Both the position numbers and the translations under genes were made by a program. DNA of 54,408 bases. Origin: Lachnospiraceae bacterium. GTDB taxonomy: Bacteria > Bacillota > Clostridia > Lachnospirales > Lachnospiraceae. The DNA is taken from positions 1 through 54,408 of the forward strand of contig JAKSPO010000013.1 in NCBI GenBank assembly GCA_024404675.1, in the 5' to 3' direction. The first letter of the stretch is position 1. Every line of letters starts with the position of its first letter. The notes under the pieces are model-generated. The model did not search any database, was not told the origin of the DNA, and saw nothing but the letters and a program-made list of their open reading frames with translations. Below are positions 37,436-45,908 of this stretch, piece after piece.

Positions 37436-38023
37436 TTACTGCGCGCTTTCCGCCGTTTCGGAGGATTTTGCTCTGTCCGATAGCTTTCTGAGAACAAGAT
37501 TTCCAATCACATTGGCCATAATTCCTAGGAACAGGCCGCTCACAAAACCGCCGACAATATCGGACGGATAGTGAATTCCGATATACACTCTCGAAAGCGA
37601 AATCAGAAGTGCGAGAATAAGAAGCGGAACGCCGTAGCGTTTCTTCAGATTCGGAAACATTGCAACTGCAGAAGCAAAGCTTGCGGCAGTGTGTCCTGAG
37701 GGAAATGAAGCATCCTTTGCTGCTTTACCGATCAGACGAAGCCCTTCAATCAGTTCATACGGTCTGGTTCGATTGATCACAACCTTCAGAATCATGTTGT
37801 TCAGAACAACCGATCCGATAAGTGCACCAAGCGAGAACGCACCGGCCTTTCTCGTCTTCTTAAAGATAAGAAGTACAAGGCTTAAAAGGATCCAGAAGAT
37901 TCCGGCATCTCCCAGGTGGGTGATGAGCGGAAACACCTTATCCAGTACGCTGCACCGAATATGATCCTGCACATACAGAAGAATCTTGGCGTCGGTAGAA
38001 AAAATATCGAGAAAGCTCAACAT
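37436..38023 (-). CDS. PAP2-type membrane phosphatase
   Basis: 195 residues from the ATG at 38021-38023, with GGAGGAGAGGAG upstream; a longer frame exists but lacks a site. There are about five to six membrane segments. All three PAP2 motifs are visible: K80 to RP (87-88), PSGH (108-111) and SR (144-145) with H151 and D155. The family removes phosphate from lipid phosphates; a likely substrate is undecaprenyl diphosphate, the lipid carrier of wall synthesis. It leads the envelope operon and has a strong promoter. Identity of the substrate is inference. Confidence 0.92.
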   Translation of the reverse strand: MLSFLDIFSTDAKILLYVQDHIRCSVLDKVFPLITHLGDAGIFWILLSLVLLIFKKTRKAGAFSLGALIGSVVLNNMILKVVINRTRPYELIEGLRLIGKAAKDASFPSGHTAASFASAVAMFPNLKKRYGVPLLILALLISLSRVYIGIHYPSDIVGGFVSGLFLGIMANVIGNLVLRKLSDRAKSSETAESAQ

Positions 38024-38057
38024 GCTCCTCTCCTCCATTTTCACATAAATCAGAGTT

Positions 38058-38086
38058 ATTATACCACAGCTCTCAACCAATGTCAC
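38058..38086 (-). promoter_or_regulatory. Promoter of the envelope operon
   Basis: On the minus strand GTGACA (38081-38086), one base off the consensus, is followed after 17 bases by TATAAT (38058-38063). Confidence 0.8.
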
Positions 38087-38115
38087 GAAGAAAAATAAAT
38101 CCGCCGAAAACAAAT

Positions 38116-38145
38116 AAGGCGTCCCGCAAAACTGCGAAACGCCTT
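38116..38145 (-). terminator. Terminator after the symporter
   Basis: AAGGCGT-CGCA and TGCG-ACGCCTT pair within 38116-38145 with a two-base internal loop. A TTATTTG tail follows in the minus-strand transcript. Confidence 0.75.
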
Positions 38146-38181
38146 TCTTACGTTCAATTATTCGTTGAAGCCGAAAATGCT

Positions 38182-39708
38182 TTATGCATTTTCCTCATCG
38201 CTCTTCAGGATGGAAACACCGCGGTCGAAAAGCTTCTCAACCTCTTCGGAGGGCTTAGCGGTTGCAAGCGTTACAACAATGCTTACAATCATTCCTACAA
38301 CGAAGCCCGGGATGATTTCGTACAGATCAGCCAGTGCAGTGTTGTGAAAACCGTATCTCCATACGGCGTCTACAAGGAAGCCGGAGATAACGCCGGATAC
38401 AGCGCCTGCGTAATTGAAGCGCTTCCAGTACAGAGAAAGGATGATTACCGGACCGAACGCGGAACCGAAGGCTGCCCATGCATCGGAAACGAGCTCCATG
38501 ATACCACCGGTATTCGGAAGAATGGCAATCGTAAGTGCAACCGCACAGATGAATACCACTACGAAACGACCGGCCCACATTACCTCGCGGTCACTTGCAT
38601 TTTTACGAACGACCGATTTATAAATATCACTGGAAAATGCACTCGAGCTTGCAAGCAGCTGAGAATCTGCAGTACTCATGGATGCTGCAAGAATTGCGGA
38701 AAGAAGAATTCCCGCAAGTAAAGCCGGGAACAGGCGGGTGCCCATCTCGATGAAGATCATCTGCTTCTCACCGGAGATTGCAAGTGCGTCACCGATGTAC
38801 TGTCTTCCTACAAGGCCGACAACCGAAGCCATCGCAAGAATGAGGAAGGTCCAGGTCGTACCAATGATACGGGAGCGGTTCATCTCCTTTTTGGACTTGA
38901 TTGACATATAACGGATCAGGATGTGCGGCATACCGAAGTAGCCAAGACCCCAACCAAGACCGGACAGGATATCCATGATACTTGCACGGTCAAACTTTCC
39001 TGAAGAAAGAATGTTGTAGTAGTTTGCTTCAAGGCTCGGGGAAGCACCTTTGCCGGCATTGATCATAACTGCCGCAACAATCGGAACGATCATCAGTGCC
39101 GCAAGCATCAGAAGTCCCTGGAAGAAGTCGGTCCAGCATACAGCATTGAAGCCGCCGAGGAAGGTATAAAGCACGATGATGATTGCCGCAACTACCATAG
39201 CAACGGTACGGCCGGAATCATCAAGCTTGAACAAGGTCTTAAAAAGATCACCGCAGGCAGAGATGCTGGATGCGGAATAGATGCAGTATACGATGATGAA
39301 AACAAGTGCGGAAGCAATCTGCAGCGCCTTATTCTCAGAGCAGAAACGGTTCGTCAGATACTGCGGAATCGTGATGGAATCCTTCGCTGCAATCGAGAAC
39401 GTACGAAGTCTCGGTGCAATGAAAAGCCATGCCAACGCGGTACCGATGAAGAGACCGACGCTGATCCAGATCTGGCCAAGACCGAGCAGGAAGATTGCAC
39501 CCGGAAGACCCATCAGAACCCAGGCACTCATGTCGGAGGCACCTGCGGAAAGTGCGGCAACCGCACCACTCATATTACGACCGCCAAGGAAGTAGCTCTT
39601 CTCACCAGCTTCCTTCTTGGATCGAATGAAGAAAAATATACCTACGCCCAAAACAAGGCAGAAATAGACGATAAATGCTGCTATTTCATAAACATTCACA
39701 TCTTTCAT
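38182..39708 (-). CDS. putP: Sodium/proline-type symporter (SSS family)
   Basis: A sodium-coupled solute importer, best matched to PutP. The start chosen is the ATG at 39708 (MKDVNVYEIAAF), with AAAGGGA upstream, giving 508 residues; a longer open frame begins 13 codons earlier. About 12-13 membrane segments are visible, with LGGRNMSGAVAALSAGASDMSAW and GLGQIWISVGL near the start, and SMSTADSQLLASSSAFSSDIY in the middle. The acidic tail ends with a short coiled stretch. It stands alone with its own terminator. Proline is the usual substrate but related sodium substrates are possible. Confidence 0.92.
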   Translation of the reverse strand: MKDVNVYEIAAFIVYFCLVLGVGIFFFIRSKKEAGEKSYFLGGRNMSGAVAALSAGASDMSAWVLMGLPGAIFLLGLGQIWISVGLFIGTALAWLFIAPRLRTFSIAAKDSITIPQYLTNRFCSENKALQIASALVFIIVYCIYSASSISACGDLFKTLFKLDDSGRTVAMVVAAIIIVLYTFLGGFNAVCWTDFFQGLLMLAALMIVPIVAAVMINAGKGASPSLEANYYNILSSGKFDRASIMDILSGLGWGLGYFGMPHILIRYMSIKSKKEMNRSRIIGTTWTFLILAMASVVGLVGRQYIGDALAISGEKQMIFIEMGTRLFPALLAGILLSAILAASMSTADSQLLASSSAFSSDIYKSVVRKNASDREVMWAGRFVVVFICAVALTIAILPNTGGIMELVSDAWAAFGSAFGPVIILSLYWKRFNYAGAVSGVISGFLVDAVWRYGFHNTALADLYEIIPGFVVGMIVSIVVTLATAKPSEEVEKLFDRGVSILKSDEENA

Positions 39709-39792
39709 GAAGTATCCCTTTCCGGCATTTCTGTATTGCTCTACCAAAGTAAAGCGTCGCCATACTACAATACTTTACAGGAAAAAGATGCT

Positions 39793-39806
39793 AATTGCAA
39801 GCAATT
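39793..39806 (+). other. Small palindrome between putP and cca
   Basis: AATTGC-AA-GCAATT lies just beyond the cca terminator and is followed by TTTTTA. It could end a plus-strand transcript, but none is known here. Confidence 0.3.
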
Positions 39807-39817
39807 TTTATACAAAA

Positions 39818-39853
39818 ATCGCCGTAATACCTTGTAAATGGCATTACGGCGAT
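39818..39853 (-). terminator. Terminator of cca
   Basis: ATCGCCGTAAT (39818-39828) pairs exactly with ATTACGGCGAT (39843-39853), and TTTTT follows in the minus-strand transcript. Confidence 0.9.
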
Positions 39854-39876
39854 GCATTTCCTATGATTTTCTTCGG

Positions 39877-41253
39877 TTAAAAGCGTTCTGCCAGCTCCAT
39901 CAGATACGCCTTGTTATTATGCTCCGGATGCTCTAATACATCGTCAAGCAACATTGAAAGAATCCGTCCGAGCTCAGGTCCCGGCGTCCGTCCCGCAGCA
40001 ATCAGGTCGGCGCCCTTAACAGCCAGTGTTTTAAGCTCAACGCTCTGCCCCTCCGAAAGAATCTTAGAATGGGCCGCCTGCATCTTTTCAAGTACCGAAA
40101 GCGACTCCGCATGGTAGGCAGGCGCCTGTGCAAGCGTATCTGCACGCTGAATCAGAATCAGAAGCGGAATATTGTCCGTTCCGATCCGGTTCGCAAGCTT
40201 TCGCACTGCAGTTTCTATATTGCTCCGATCCACTGAGAAACGGGTGTCGTGGTTATATACAAGACGTGTCGCAATGGCTATCGTATCGTTGTCAAACTTC
40301 AATCTGTGAAGAATCCGGTCCGTATACTCCCCGCTCAGCTTCTGATGCCCGTAGAAATGTGCCACGCCGTCAGGGCCGTAGCTCTTGCAGGCAGGCTTTG
40401 CGCAGTCATGTAAAAGCACGGCATAGCTAAGCGTTGTCTGCTCCTTAGCCGTAAGCTCCTTGTACTCCGGAAAGCCGTGAAGCGCTTTCAGCGCCGCCAA
40501 GGTGTGCCCGGCAACATCGAAGCAATGGTGCACATTCTCCTGCGGGGTCTTAAGCATCTGATCCCACTCCGGAAGCCAGAAGGCTGTCATACCGCACTCC
40601 GAAGCGGTCACAAGCTCCTCGGGATGCTCGGATAGAAGAAGCTTCGTCAACTCCTCCCGAATCCGTTCCGCGCTGACACGCTTAAGATTCCCGGACAGAT
40701 CACGCATCCCCTCTCGCGTCCTTGGCTCAATGGCAAATCCAAGCTGAGCCGCAAAACGCACTGCTCTGAATACGCGAAGTGCGTCCTCCGTAAATCGCTC
40801 CGTCGGGTCGCCCACGCAACGAATGATTCCATTCTCCAAGTCTTCTAAACCGTTGAACAGGTCTACAAGCCCCGTATCGTCATTATATGCCATCGCATTG
40901 ATGGTAAAATCCCTGCGCTTAAGGTCCTCCTTAAGGCTCTTTGTAAAGGTGACCTCCTTGGGATGCCGGCAATCCTCGTATTCGCCATCTAAGCGGTAGG
41001 TGGTTACCTCAAAGCCCTGGCGATTCCGAAGTACCGTAACCGTTCCGTGCTCAATGCCCGTATCGATTGTCTTCGGAAAGAGCGCCTTGATCTCCTCCGG
41101 TGTTGCGGAAGTCGTAATATCCCAATCCTTCGGGACACGGTGAAGCAGCGCATCACGAACACAGCCGCCCACGGCGTAGGCCTCGTAGCCGTTCTCCGTC
41201 AGCCGACCGATAATCTCCCGAACCTCTCTCGGCATATCCAATTGAAAGCTCAT
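39877..41253 (-). CDS. cca: CCA tRNA nucleotidyltransferase
   Basis: Adds or repairs the CCA end of tRNA. The 458-residue protein has the nucleotidyltransferase head with GGCVRDALL (29-37) and DWDITTSA (43-50), the neck with RRDFTINAMAYN and an RNA-binding body. An HD phosphohydrolase-like domain (AVLLHDCAKPACKSY, HHCFDVAGHTLAAL) follows. The HD domain can remove terminal phosphates. The start ATG has GGAGGTGA upstream. It stands alone, between the glycogen phosphorylase and the symporter, with its own terminator. Confidence 0.96.
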   Translation of the reverse strand: MSFQLDMPREVREIIGRLTENGYEAYAVGGCVRDALLHRVPKDWDITTSATPEEIKALFPKTIDTGIEHGTVTVLRNRQGFEVTTYRLDGEYEDCRHPKEVTFTKSLKEDLKRRDFTINAMAYNDDTGLVDLFNGLEDLENGIIRCVGDPTERFTEDALRVFRAVRFAAQLGFAIEPRTREGMRDLSGNLKRVSAERIREELTKLLLSEHPEELVTASECGMTAFWLPEWDQMLKTPQENVHHCFDVAGHTLAALKALHGFPEYKELTAKEQTTLSYAVLLHDCAKPACKSYGPDGVAHFYGHQKLSGEYTDRILHRLKFDNDTIAIATRLVYNHDTRFSVDRSNIETAVRKLANRIGTDNIPLLILIQRADTLAQAPAYHAESLSVLEKMQAAHSKILSEGQSVELKTLAVKGADLIAAGRTPGPELGRILSMLLDDVLEHPEHNNKAYLMELAERF

Positions 41254-41327
41254 GACTTCACCTCCTCACAATTCTTGGGGCAACCATTCCCTATGCCATA
41301 GCATACCATTCTATTGCCAAAAAAACA

Positions 41328-41355
41328 ACACCGACTGCCCGCAGGCAATCGGTGT
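41328..41355 (-). terminator. Terminator of glycogen phosphorylase
   Basis: ACACCGA-C-TGCC and GGCA-A-TCGGTGT pair around the loop CGCA, with an internal mismatch, and a T run follows in the minus-strand transcript. Confidence 0.85.
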
Positions 41356-41370
41356 CTTAATAACATACAA

Positions 41371-43821
41371 TTACATCTCAACCGTAACTCTGTCCAGATG
41401 CCAGATGTCCTGTACATACTCTTCAATCGTACGGTCGGAGCTGAACTTACCGGACTTCGCTACATTGAGCATAGCCATCTTAGCCCAGCCTGCCTCGTCA
41501 CGGAAAGCTTCCTCAACGCGCTTCTGTGCTTCAGCGTAGGAGCGGAAATCCTTCAGAATGAAGTACTGATCCGCTCTGGAACCACCGTTGCTGTCAAGAA
41601 GAGAGTTATAAAGCTCACGGAAAAGCTCCGGATCCTCAGGGCTGTAGAAGCCATTGATCAGCTGTGTCATCACCATACGGATGTCCTGATCGGTGTTGTA
41701 GATCTCACGAGGATTGTAGCCGCCGTTATTCTCGTAGCTGATGACCTCATCGGAGGAAAGACCGAAGATGAAAGCATTCTCCTTGCCAACCTCTTCTACG
41801 ATCTCCACATTAGCGCCATCCATTGTTCCAAGTGTAACCGCACCGTTCAGCATGAACTTCATGTTACCGGTTCCGGAAGCCTCTTTACTTGCGGTGGAAA
41901 TCTGCTCGGATACATCCGCAGCAGCGAAGATCCACTCAGCGTTAGAAACGCGGTAGTTCTCGATAAATACAACCTTCAGCTTGCCCTTGATGGACTTATC
42001 GTTGTTAACAACCTCAGCAACATTGTTGATGAGCTTGATGATTGCCTTTGCACGGCGATAGCCTGCACTTGCCTTTGCACCGAAGATAAAGGTTCTCGGA
42101 TAGAAATCCATTTCCGGATTCATACGAAGCTGATTGTAAAGGTACATAACGTGCAGAATGTTCAGAAGCTGACGCTTGTACTCGTGCAGTCTCTTAACCT
42201 GAACATCGAAAATGGAGCGGGGATCAACATCAACACCGTTGTGCTCCTTAATATACTGACACAGACGAAGCTTATTCTGATACTTGATGTTCATAAACTC
42301 CTTCTGGCACTTCTTGTCATCTACATAAACAGACAGCTCGTCAAGGTGCGGCAGATCGGTGATCCACTCGTCGCCGATCTTACTGGTTACCCAGCTTGCA
42401 AGAAGCGGATTACCGTGAAGCAGGAAACGACGCTGGGTGATACCGTTGGTCTTATTGTTGAACTTCTCCGGGAAGATCTCGTAGAAGTCACGAAGCTGCT
42501 CCTTCTTAAGGATTTCGGTATGAAGTCTTGCAACACCGTTAACAGAATAGCCTGCAACGATTGCAAGGTTTGCCATACGAACCTGACCGTCCATCAGAAT
42601 AGCCATCTTCTGGATCTTATCGTAATTGTTGGGATAACGCTCCTGAATCTGTGCTACAAAGCGACGGTTGATCTCCTCAACAATCTGGTATACACGGGGA
42701 AGCAGACGGGAGAAGAGCTCGATCGGCCACTTCTCGAGTGCCTCGGACATGATGGTGTGGTTGGTGTAAGCACAGCATCGGTTCGTGATGCTCCATGCCT
42801 CATCCCAGCTAAGGAAGTACTCATCCATCAGAATACGCATCAGCTCGGGTACGGTTACGGTCGGATGGGTATCATTCAGCTGGAATACAACCTTGTCCGG
42901 AAGACCGTGAATATCATCATGTGTCTCCATATATTTTGCAACCGCACGCTGAATGCTTGCGGATACGAAGAAATACTGCTGCTTCAAACGAAGCTCCTTA
43001 CCAGCATAGTGATTATCGTTCGGGTAAAGTACCTCACAGATCAGACGAGCAAGGTTCTGCTGCTCAACTGCCTTGTGGTAATCACCGCGATCAAAGCTCT
43101 CCAGGTTGAAGGTGTCGATTGCTTCCGCATCCCAGATACGAAGCGTATCTACTACGTTGTTGCCATAGCCAACGATCGGAAGATCGTAAGGAATCGCACG
43201 TACGGACTGATATCCTTCCTGCGTAAAATGCTCGTGTCCCTGCTCGTCTCTGGAATAACGAACATATCCGCCGAACTTAACCTCGCAAGCATACTCGGGA
43301 CGCTTAATCTCGAACGGGTTACCGTCAGCCAACCAGTCATCCGGACGCTCTACCTGATAGCCGTCCTTAATCTGCTGCTTGAACATACCGTACTTGTAAC
43401 GGATACCGCAGCCATATGCCTGATAGCCAAGGGTTGCAAGGGAATCAAGGAAGCATGCGGCAAGACGACCGAGACCGCCGTTACCGAGTGCTGCATCGGG
43501 CTCCTGATCCTCGATTGCATCAAGGTCAAGGCCAAGCTCCTCAAGAGCCTTACGAATTTCCTTATTCGCCTTCAGATTAATAATATTATTACCAAGGGCA
43601 CGTCCCATCAGGAACTCCATGGACAGATAGTATACAGTCTTTGCATCCTGCTTCTCAAACTGCTTCTGGCTGGCAGCCCACTGGTCAACGATGTAATCCT
43701 TTACCGCAAATGCGACAGCGGAATAAATCTGCTGCTGGGTTGCATCCTCTACGGTTCTGCGGTAAAAAGTCTTCAGGTAATCCTGAACGTTCTTTTTGAA
43801 CTCTTTCTTGTTAATAACCAT
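41371..43821 (-). CDS. glgP: Glycogen/alpha-glucan phosphorylase
   Basis: Releases glucose 1-phosphate from the ends of glycogen or maltodextrins with pyridoxal phosphate. The 816 residues match the family from VYYLSMEFLMGRALGNNI and DAALGNGGLGRLAACFLDSLA to the PLP-binding EASGTGNMKFMLNGA, with its lysine at about residue 653. The start ATG has AAGAGGAAG upstream. No signal peptide; cytoplasmic. It stands alone, with a terminator before cca. It links sugar import to storage carbohydrate use. A promoter may lie at about 43935-43975, but its -35 spacing is off. Confidence 0.97.
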   Translation of the reverse strand: MVINKKEFKKNVQDYLKTFYRRTVEDATQQQIYSAVAFAVKDYIVDQWAASQKQFEKQDAKTVYYLSMEFLMGRALGNNIINLKANKEIRKALEELGLDLDAIEDQEPDAALGNGGLGRLAACFLDSLATLGYQAYGCGIRYKYGMFKQQIKDGYQVERPDDWLADGNPFEIKRPEYACEVKFGGYVRYSRDEQGHEHFTQEGYQSVRAIPYDLPIVGYGNNVVDTLRIWDAEAIDTFNLESFDRGDYHKAVEQQNLARLICEVLYPNDNHYAGKELRLKQQYFFVSASIQRAVAKYMETHDDIHGLPDKVVFQLNDTHPTVTVPELMRILMDEYFLSWDEAWSITNRCCAYTNHTIMSEALEKWPIELFSRLLPRVYQIVEEINRRFVAQIQERYPNNYDKIQKMAILMDGQVRMANLAIVAGYSVNGVARLHTEILKKEQLRDFYEIFPEKFNNKTNGITQRRFLLHGNPLLASWVTSKIGDEWITDLPHLDELSVYVDDKKCQKEFMNIKYQNKLRLCQYIKEHNGVDVDPRSIFDVQVKRLHEYKRQLLNILHVMYLYNQLRMNPEMDFYPRTFIFGAKASAGYRRAKAIIKLINNVAEVVNNDKSIKGKLKVVFIENYRVSNAEWIFAAADVSEQISTASKEASGTGNMKFMLNGAVTLGTMDGANVEIVEEVGKENAFIFGLSSDEVISYENNGGYNPREIYNTDQDIRMVMTQLINGFYSPEDPELFRELYNSLLDSNGGSRADQYFILKDFRSYAEAQKRVEEAFRDEAGWAKMAMLNVAKSGKFSSDRTIEEYVQDIWHLDRVTVEM

Positions 43822-44004
43822 CAGTCTTCCTCTTTTCTATCTTTAAAATCTTGCCTGATTCTAATTAAACATAGTATATCATAAATCATACTTACTTAAT
43901 TTACAATCATATTATCATTCATTTGCCTTTTTTCGTCATATTGTAGCAAAGGAGGCTATGTTGCAAGGTTATTTTACACATTTTCCGGTTTTTGGCATAG
44001 AAAA

Positions 44005-44029
44005 AAGTCGGCTGCTAAGCAACCGACTT
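44005..44029 (-). terminator. Terminator of the third sugar importer operon
   Basis: AAGTCGG (44005-44011) and CCGACTT (44023-44029) pair with an inner TGC/GCA stem, and TTTTTT follows in the minus-strand transcript. Confidence 0.85.
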
Positions 44030-44058
44030 ATCTTTTCAATTAATTCAGTTTTTCTCGA

Positions 44059-44952
44059 TCAGCCCTTTACAGCGCCGGCAATGAAACTCTCCTGAATTCT
44101 CTTACTCATCAGTACGTATACGATAACCATCGGGATGGTAGCTACTGTAATAGCAGCACCGATCATACCGTAGTCAATCTTGTTCGTTCCAACCAGGTTT
44201 CTGATACCGATCGGGAGCGTCTTCATCTCTTCCTTCGTTACAAGGGTCGTTGCAATAATCAACTCATTCCAGCACTGCAGGAAGGAGTAGATACCGATTG
44301 TAGAAACAGCCGGCTTCATCAACGGAAGAATGATACGGAAGAATACACCGTAACGGGAACATCCGTCAATATAAGCAGCCTCATCCAATTCCTTCGGAAT
44401 ATTGTCCATGAAACCGTTACTAATCAGGATTGCCATGGAAAGTGAGAATGCTGCATACGGAATAATCAGGGAAATTCTGGTTCCGGTAAGACCAAGCTGG
44501 CTGGTGGTTACAAGCAACGGAACCAAGGATACCTGTACAGGAACCGTGATACCAAGCAGGAACATCTTGTTGAATGCACCGCTTGCTTTCCACTGGAATC
44601 TTGTCAAAGTATAGGATGCCATCATAGCTGCAACAAGTGCAATTCCGATAGCAAGAACAGTGATAATAATACTGTTCTTAAAGAATACCGGAACTCGGGT
44701 CAAAAGGCCCAACTCCGAATGTGTGTAGTTCTCCCAATGCCACTGGCTCGGCCATCCCTTGGGGAGACCGAACTTGTTCGTTACGTTAATCTGAAGGTTA
44801 TCCTTCAAGGAAAGGGTTACCATCCAGAACAAAGGATAGAGGTTAACCAACGACCAGAAGATCAAAAGGATAGTACAAATTACGCGTCCAACAGGACTGG
44901 ATTTTTTAAGTGAATAGTCTCTCGAGTTGAATTTCATATTATCCTTAGCCAT
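44059..44952 (-). CDS. Sugar ABC transporter permease (MalG type)
   Basis: 297 residues from the ATG at 44950-44952, one base after the stop of the upstream permease; AAAGGGAT lies within that gene. An open frame nine codons longer begins inside the upstream gene but lacks a site. About six membrane segments are present and the EAA-loop is EAAYIDGCSRYGVFFRIILP. With its partner it forms the third sugar importer in the window. Substrate unknown; the ATPase is not encoded here. Confidence 0.92.
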   Translation of the reverse strand: MAKDNMKFNSRDYSLKKSSPVGRVICTILLIFWSLVNLYPLFWMVTLSLKDNLQINVTNKFGLPKGWPSQWHWENYTHSELGLLTRVPVFFKNSIIITVLAIGIALVAAMMASYTLTRFQWKASGAFNKMFLLGITVPVQVSLVPLLVTTSQLGLTGTRISLIIPYAAFSLSMAILISNGFMDNIPKELDEAAYIDGCSRYGVFFRIILPLMKPAVSTIGIYSFLQCWNELIIATTLVTKEEMKTLPIGIRNLVGTNKIDYGMIGAAITVATIPMVIVYVLMSKRIQESFIAGAVKG

Positions 44953-44953
44953 A

Positions 44954-45832
44954 TTAATCCCTTTCTCTAAAGAGAGCATTAATCAGCACTGCGGCCACGA
45001 AGCACAGAATAATAATTACAACTGCGCACGCACTGGACATTCCGTAGAGACCGATAGATTTCGTATTCATAAGTACGGTACTAGGTACCGCTGCGGCACT
45101 TGTTCTATCTCCTGCAAGAATGGAAACCAAGTCATAAGACTTAAGGGAACCGGTTACAGAGAAGATAACACTAACTTTAAGTACCTGCTTCATGGACGGG
45201 ATGACAACAAAACGGTCAACCTGCCAAGGTGTAGCGCCGTCAATCATTGCTGCTTCACGAAGCTCAGGCGCAACACTCTTAACGCCTGCATACATCAGCA
45301 GCATGTGATAGCCTACATATTGCCAAAGCATCGGAATAATACAAGCCATCAGAAGCTTATCACCGTTTGCTTCCAACCACTGTATATTTTCCTCGCCGAT
45401 AATTCCTAAAGAACGAAGGATAGGGTTAATGATACCGCCCTCAGCATCATACATACGTCTCCACAGAAGACCGATAACAACCGTCGAAATCAAAACCGGA
45501 AGGAAGTTAACGGACAGGAAGAAACGCTCACCCTTAATTCCTCTACCAAGCATCAGAGCAAGTCCAAGAGAAAGCGGCAGCTGAATTAACAAAGAAAGAG
45601 CCGCCAGAACAAAGACGTTCTTGATACTACCCCAAAGAGGGTACCAATCCGATGTAAACAGTGTTTTATAGTTCTTGAATCCACAATATACCTTATCAAA
45701 AGGGAATCTCCAGTCAAAAACACTGTAGTAAGTCGAAATGATAATAGGGGCTACCAGAATGCCGACAAAAAGGAGCACTGCCGGCAGAAGAAATACAATA
45801 ATACTACCCGTATCAGAGGATTTTCGATTCAT
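44954..45832 (-). CDS. Sugar ABC transporter permease (MalF type)
   Basis: 292 residues with about six membrane segments and the EAA-loop EAAMIDGATPWQVDRFVVIP. It lies 76 bases after the binding-protein gene, beyond a hairpin with a T run that would lower read-through. It is directly followed by its partner permease with no spacing. The order binding protein, permease, permease is the usual one for this class of importer. Confidence 0.92.
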   Translation of the reverse strand: MNRKSSDTGSIIVFLLPAVLLFVGILVAPIIISTYYSVFDWRFPFDKVYCGFKNYKTLFTSDWYPLWGSIKNVFVLAALSLLIQLPLSLGLALMLGRGIKGERFFLSVNFLPVLISTVVIGLLWRRMYDAEGGIINPILRSLGIIGEENIQWLEANGDKLLMACIIPMLWQYVGYHMLLMYAGVKSVAPELREAAMIDGATPWQVDRFVVIPSMKQVLKVSVIFSVTGSLKSYDLVSILAGDRTSAAAVPSTVLMNTKSIGLYGMSSACAVVIIILCFVAAVLINALFRERD

Positions 45833-45851
45833 GATTACCTTCCTTACTATA

Positions 45852-45889
45852 AAAAGATGCGGCCTCTCCCGTTACAGGAAAGGCCACAT
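45852..45889 (-). terminator. Attenuating hairpin between the binding protein and permeases
   Basis: A 13-bp stem (45857-45869 with 45877-45889, two G-T pairs) is followed by TTTTT in the minus-strand transcript. It lies inside the operon and probably ends most transcripts before the permeases. Confidence 0.75.
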
Positions 45890-45908
45890 TTTCTACGAGC
45901 GATTAGAA

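Noticed and set aside
39709-39792. Promoter for the symporter
   Set aside because: Only weak -35 and -10 matches; not reported as a feature.
41314-43884. Long plus-strand open frame opposite glgP
   Set aside because: Antisense to a complete phosphorylase; no site or recognised motif.
43822-44000. Promoter for glgP
   Set aside because: A TACAAT with TGC extension is present, but its -35 spacing is wrong; another -10 lacks a -35.
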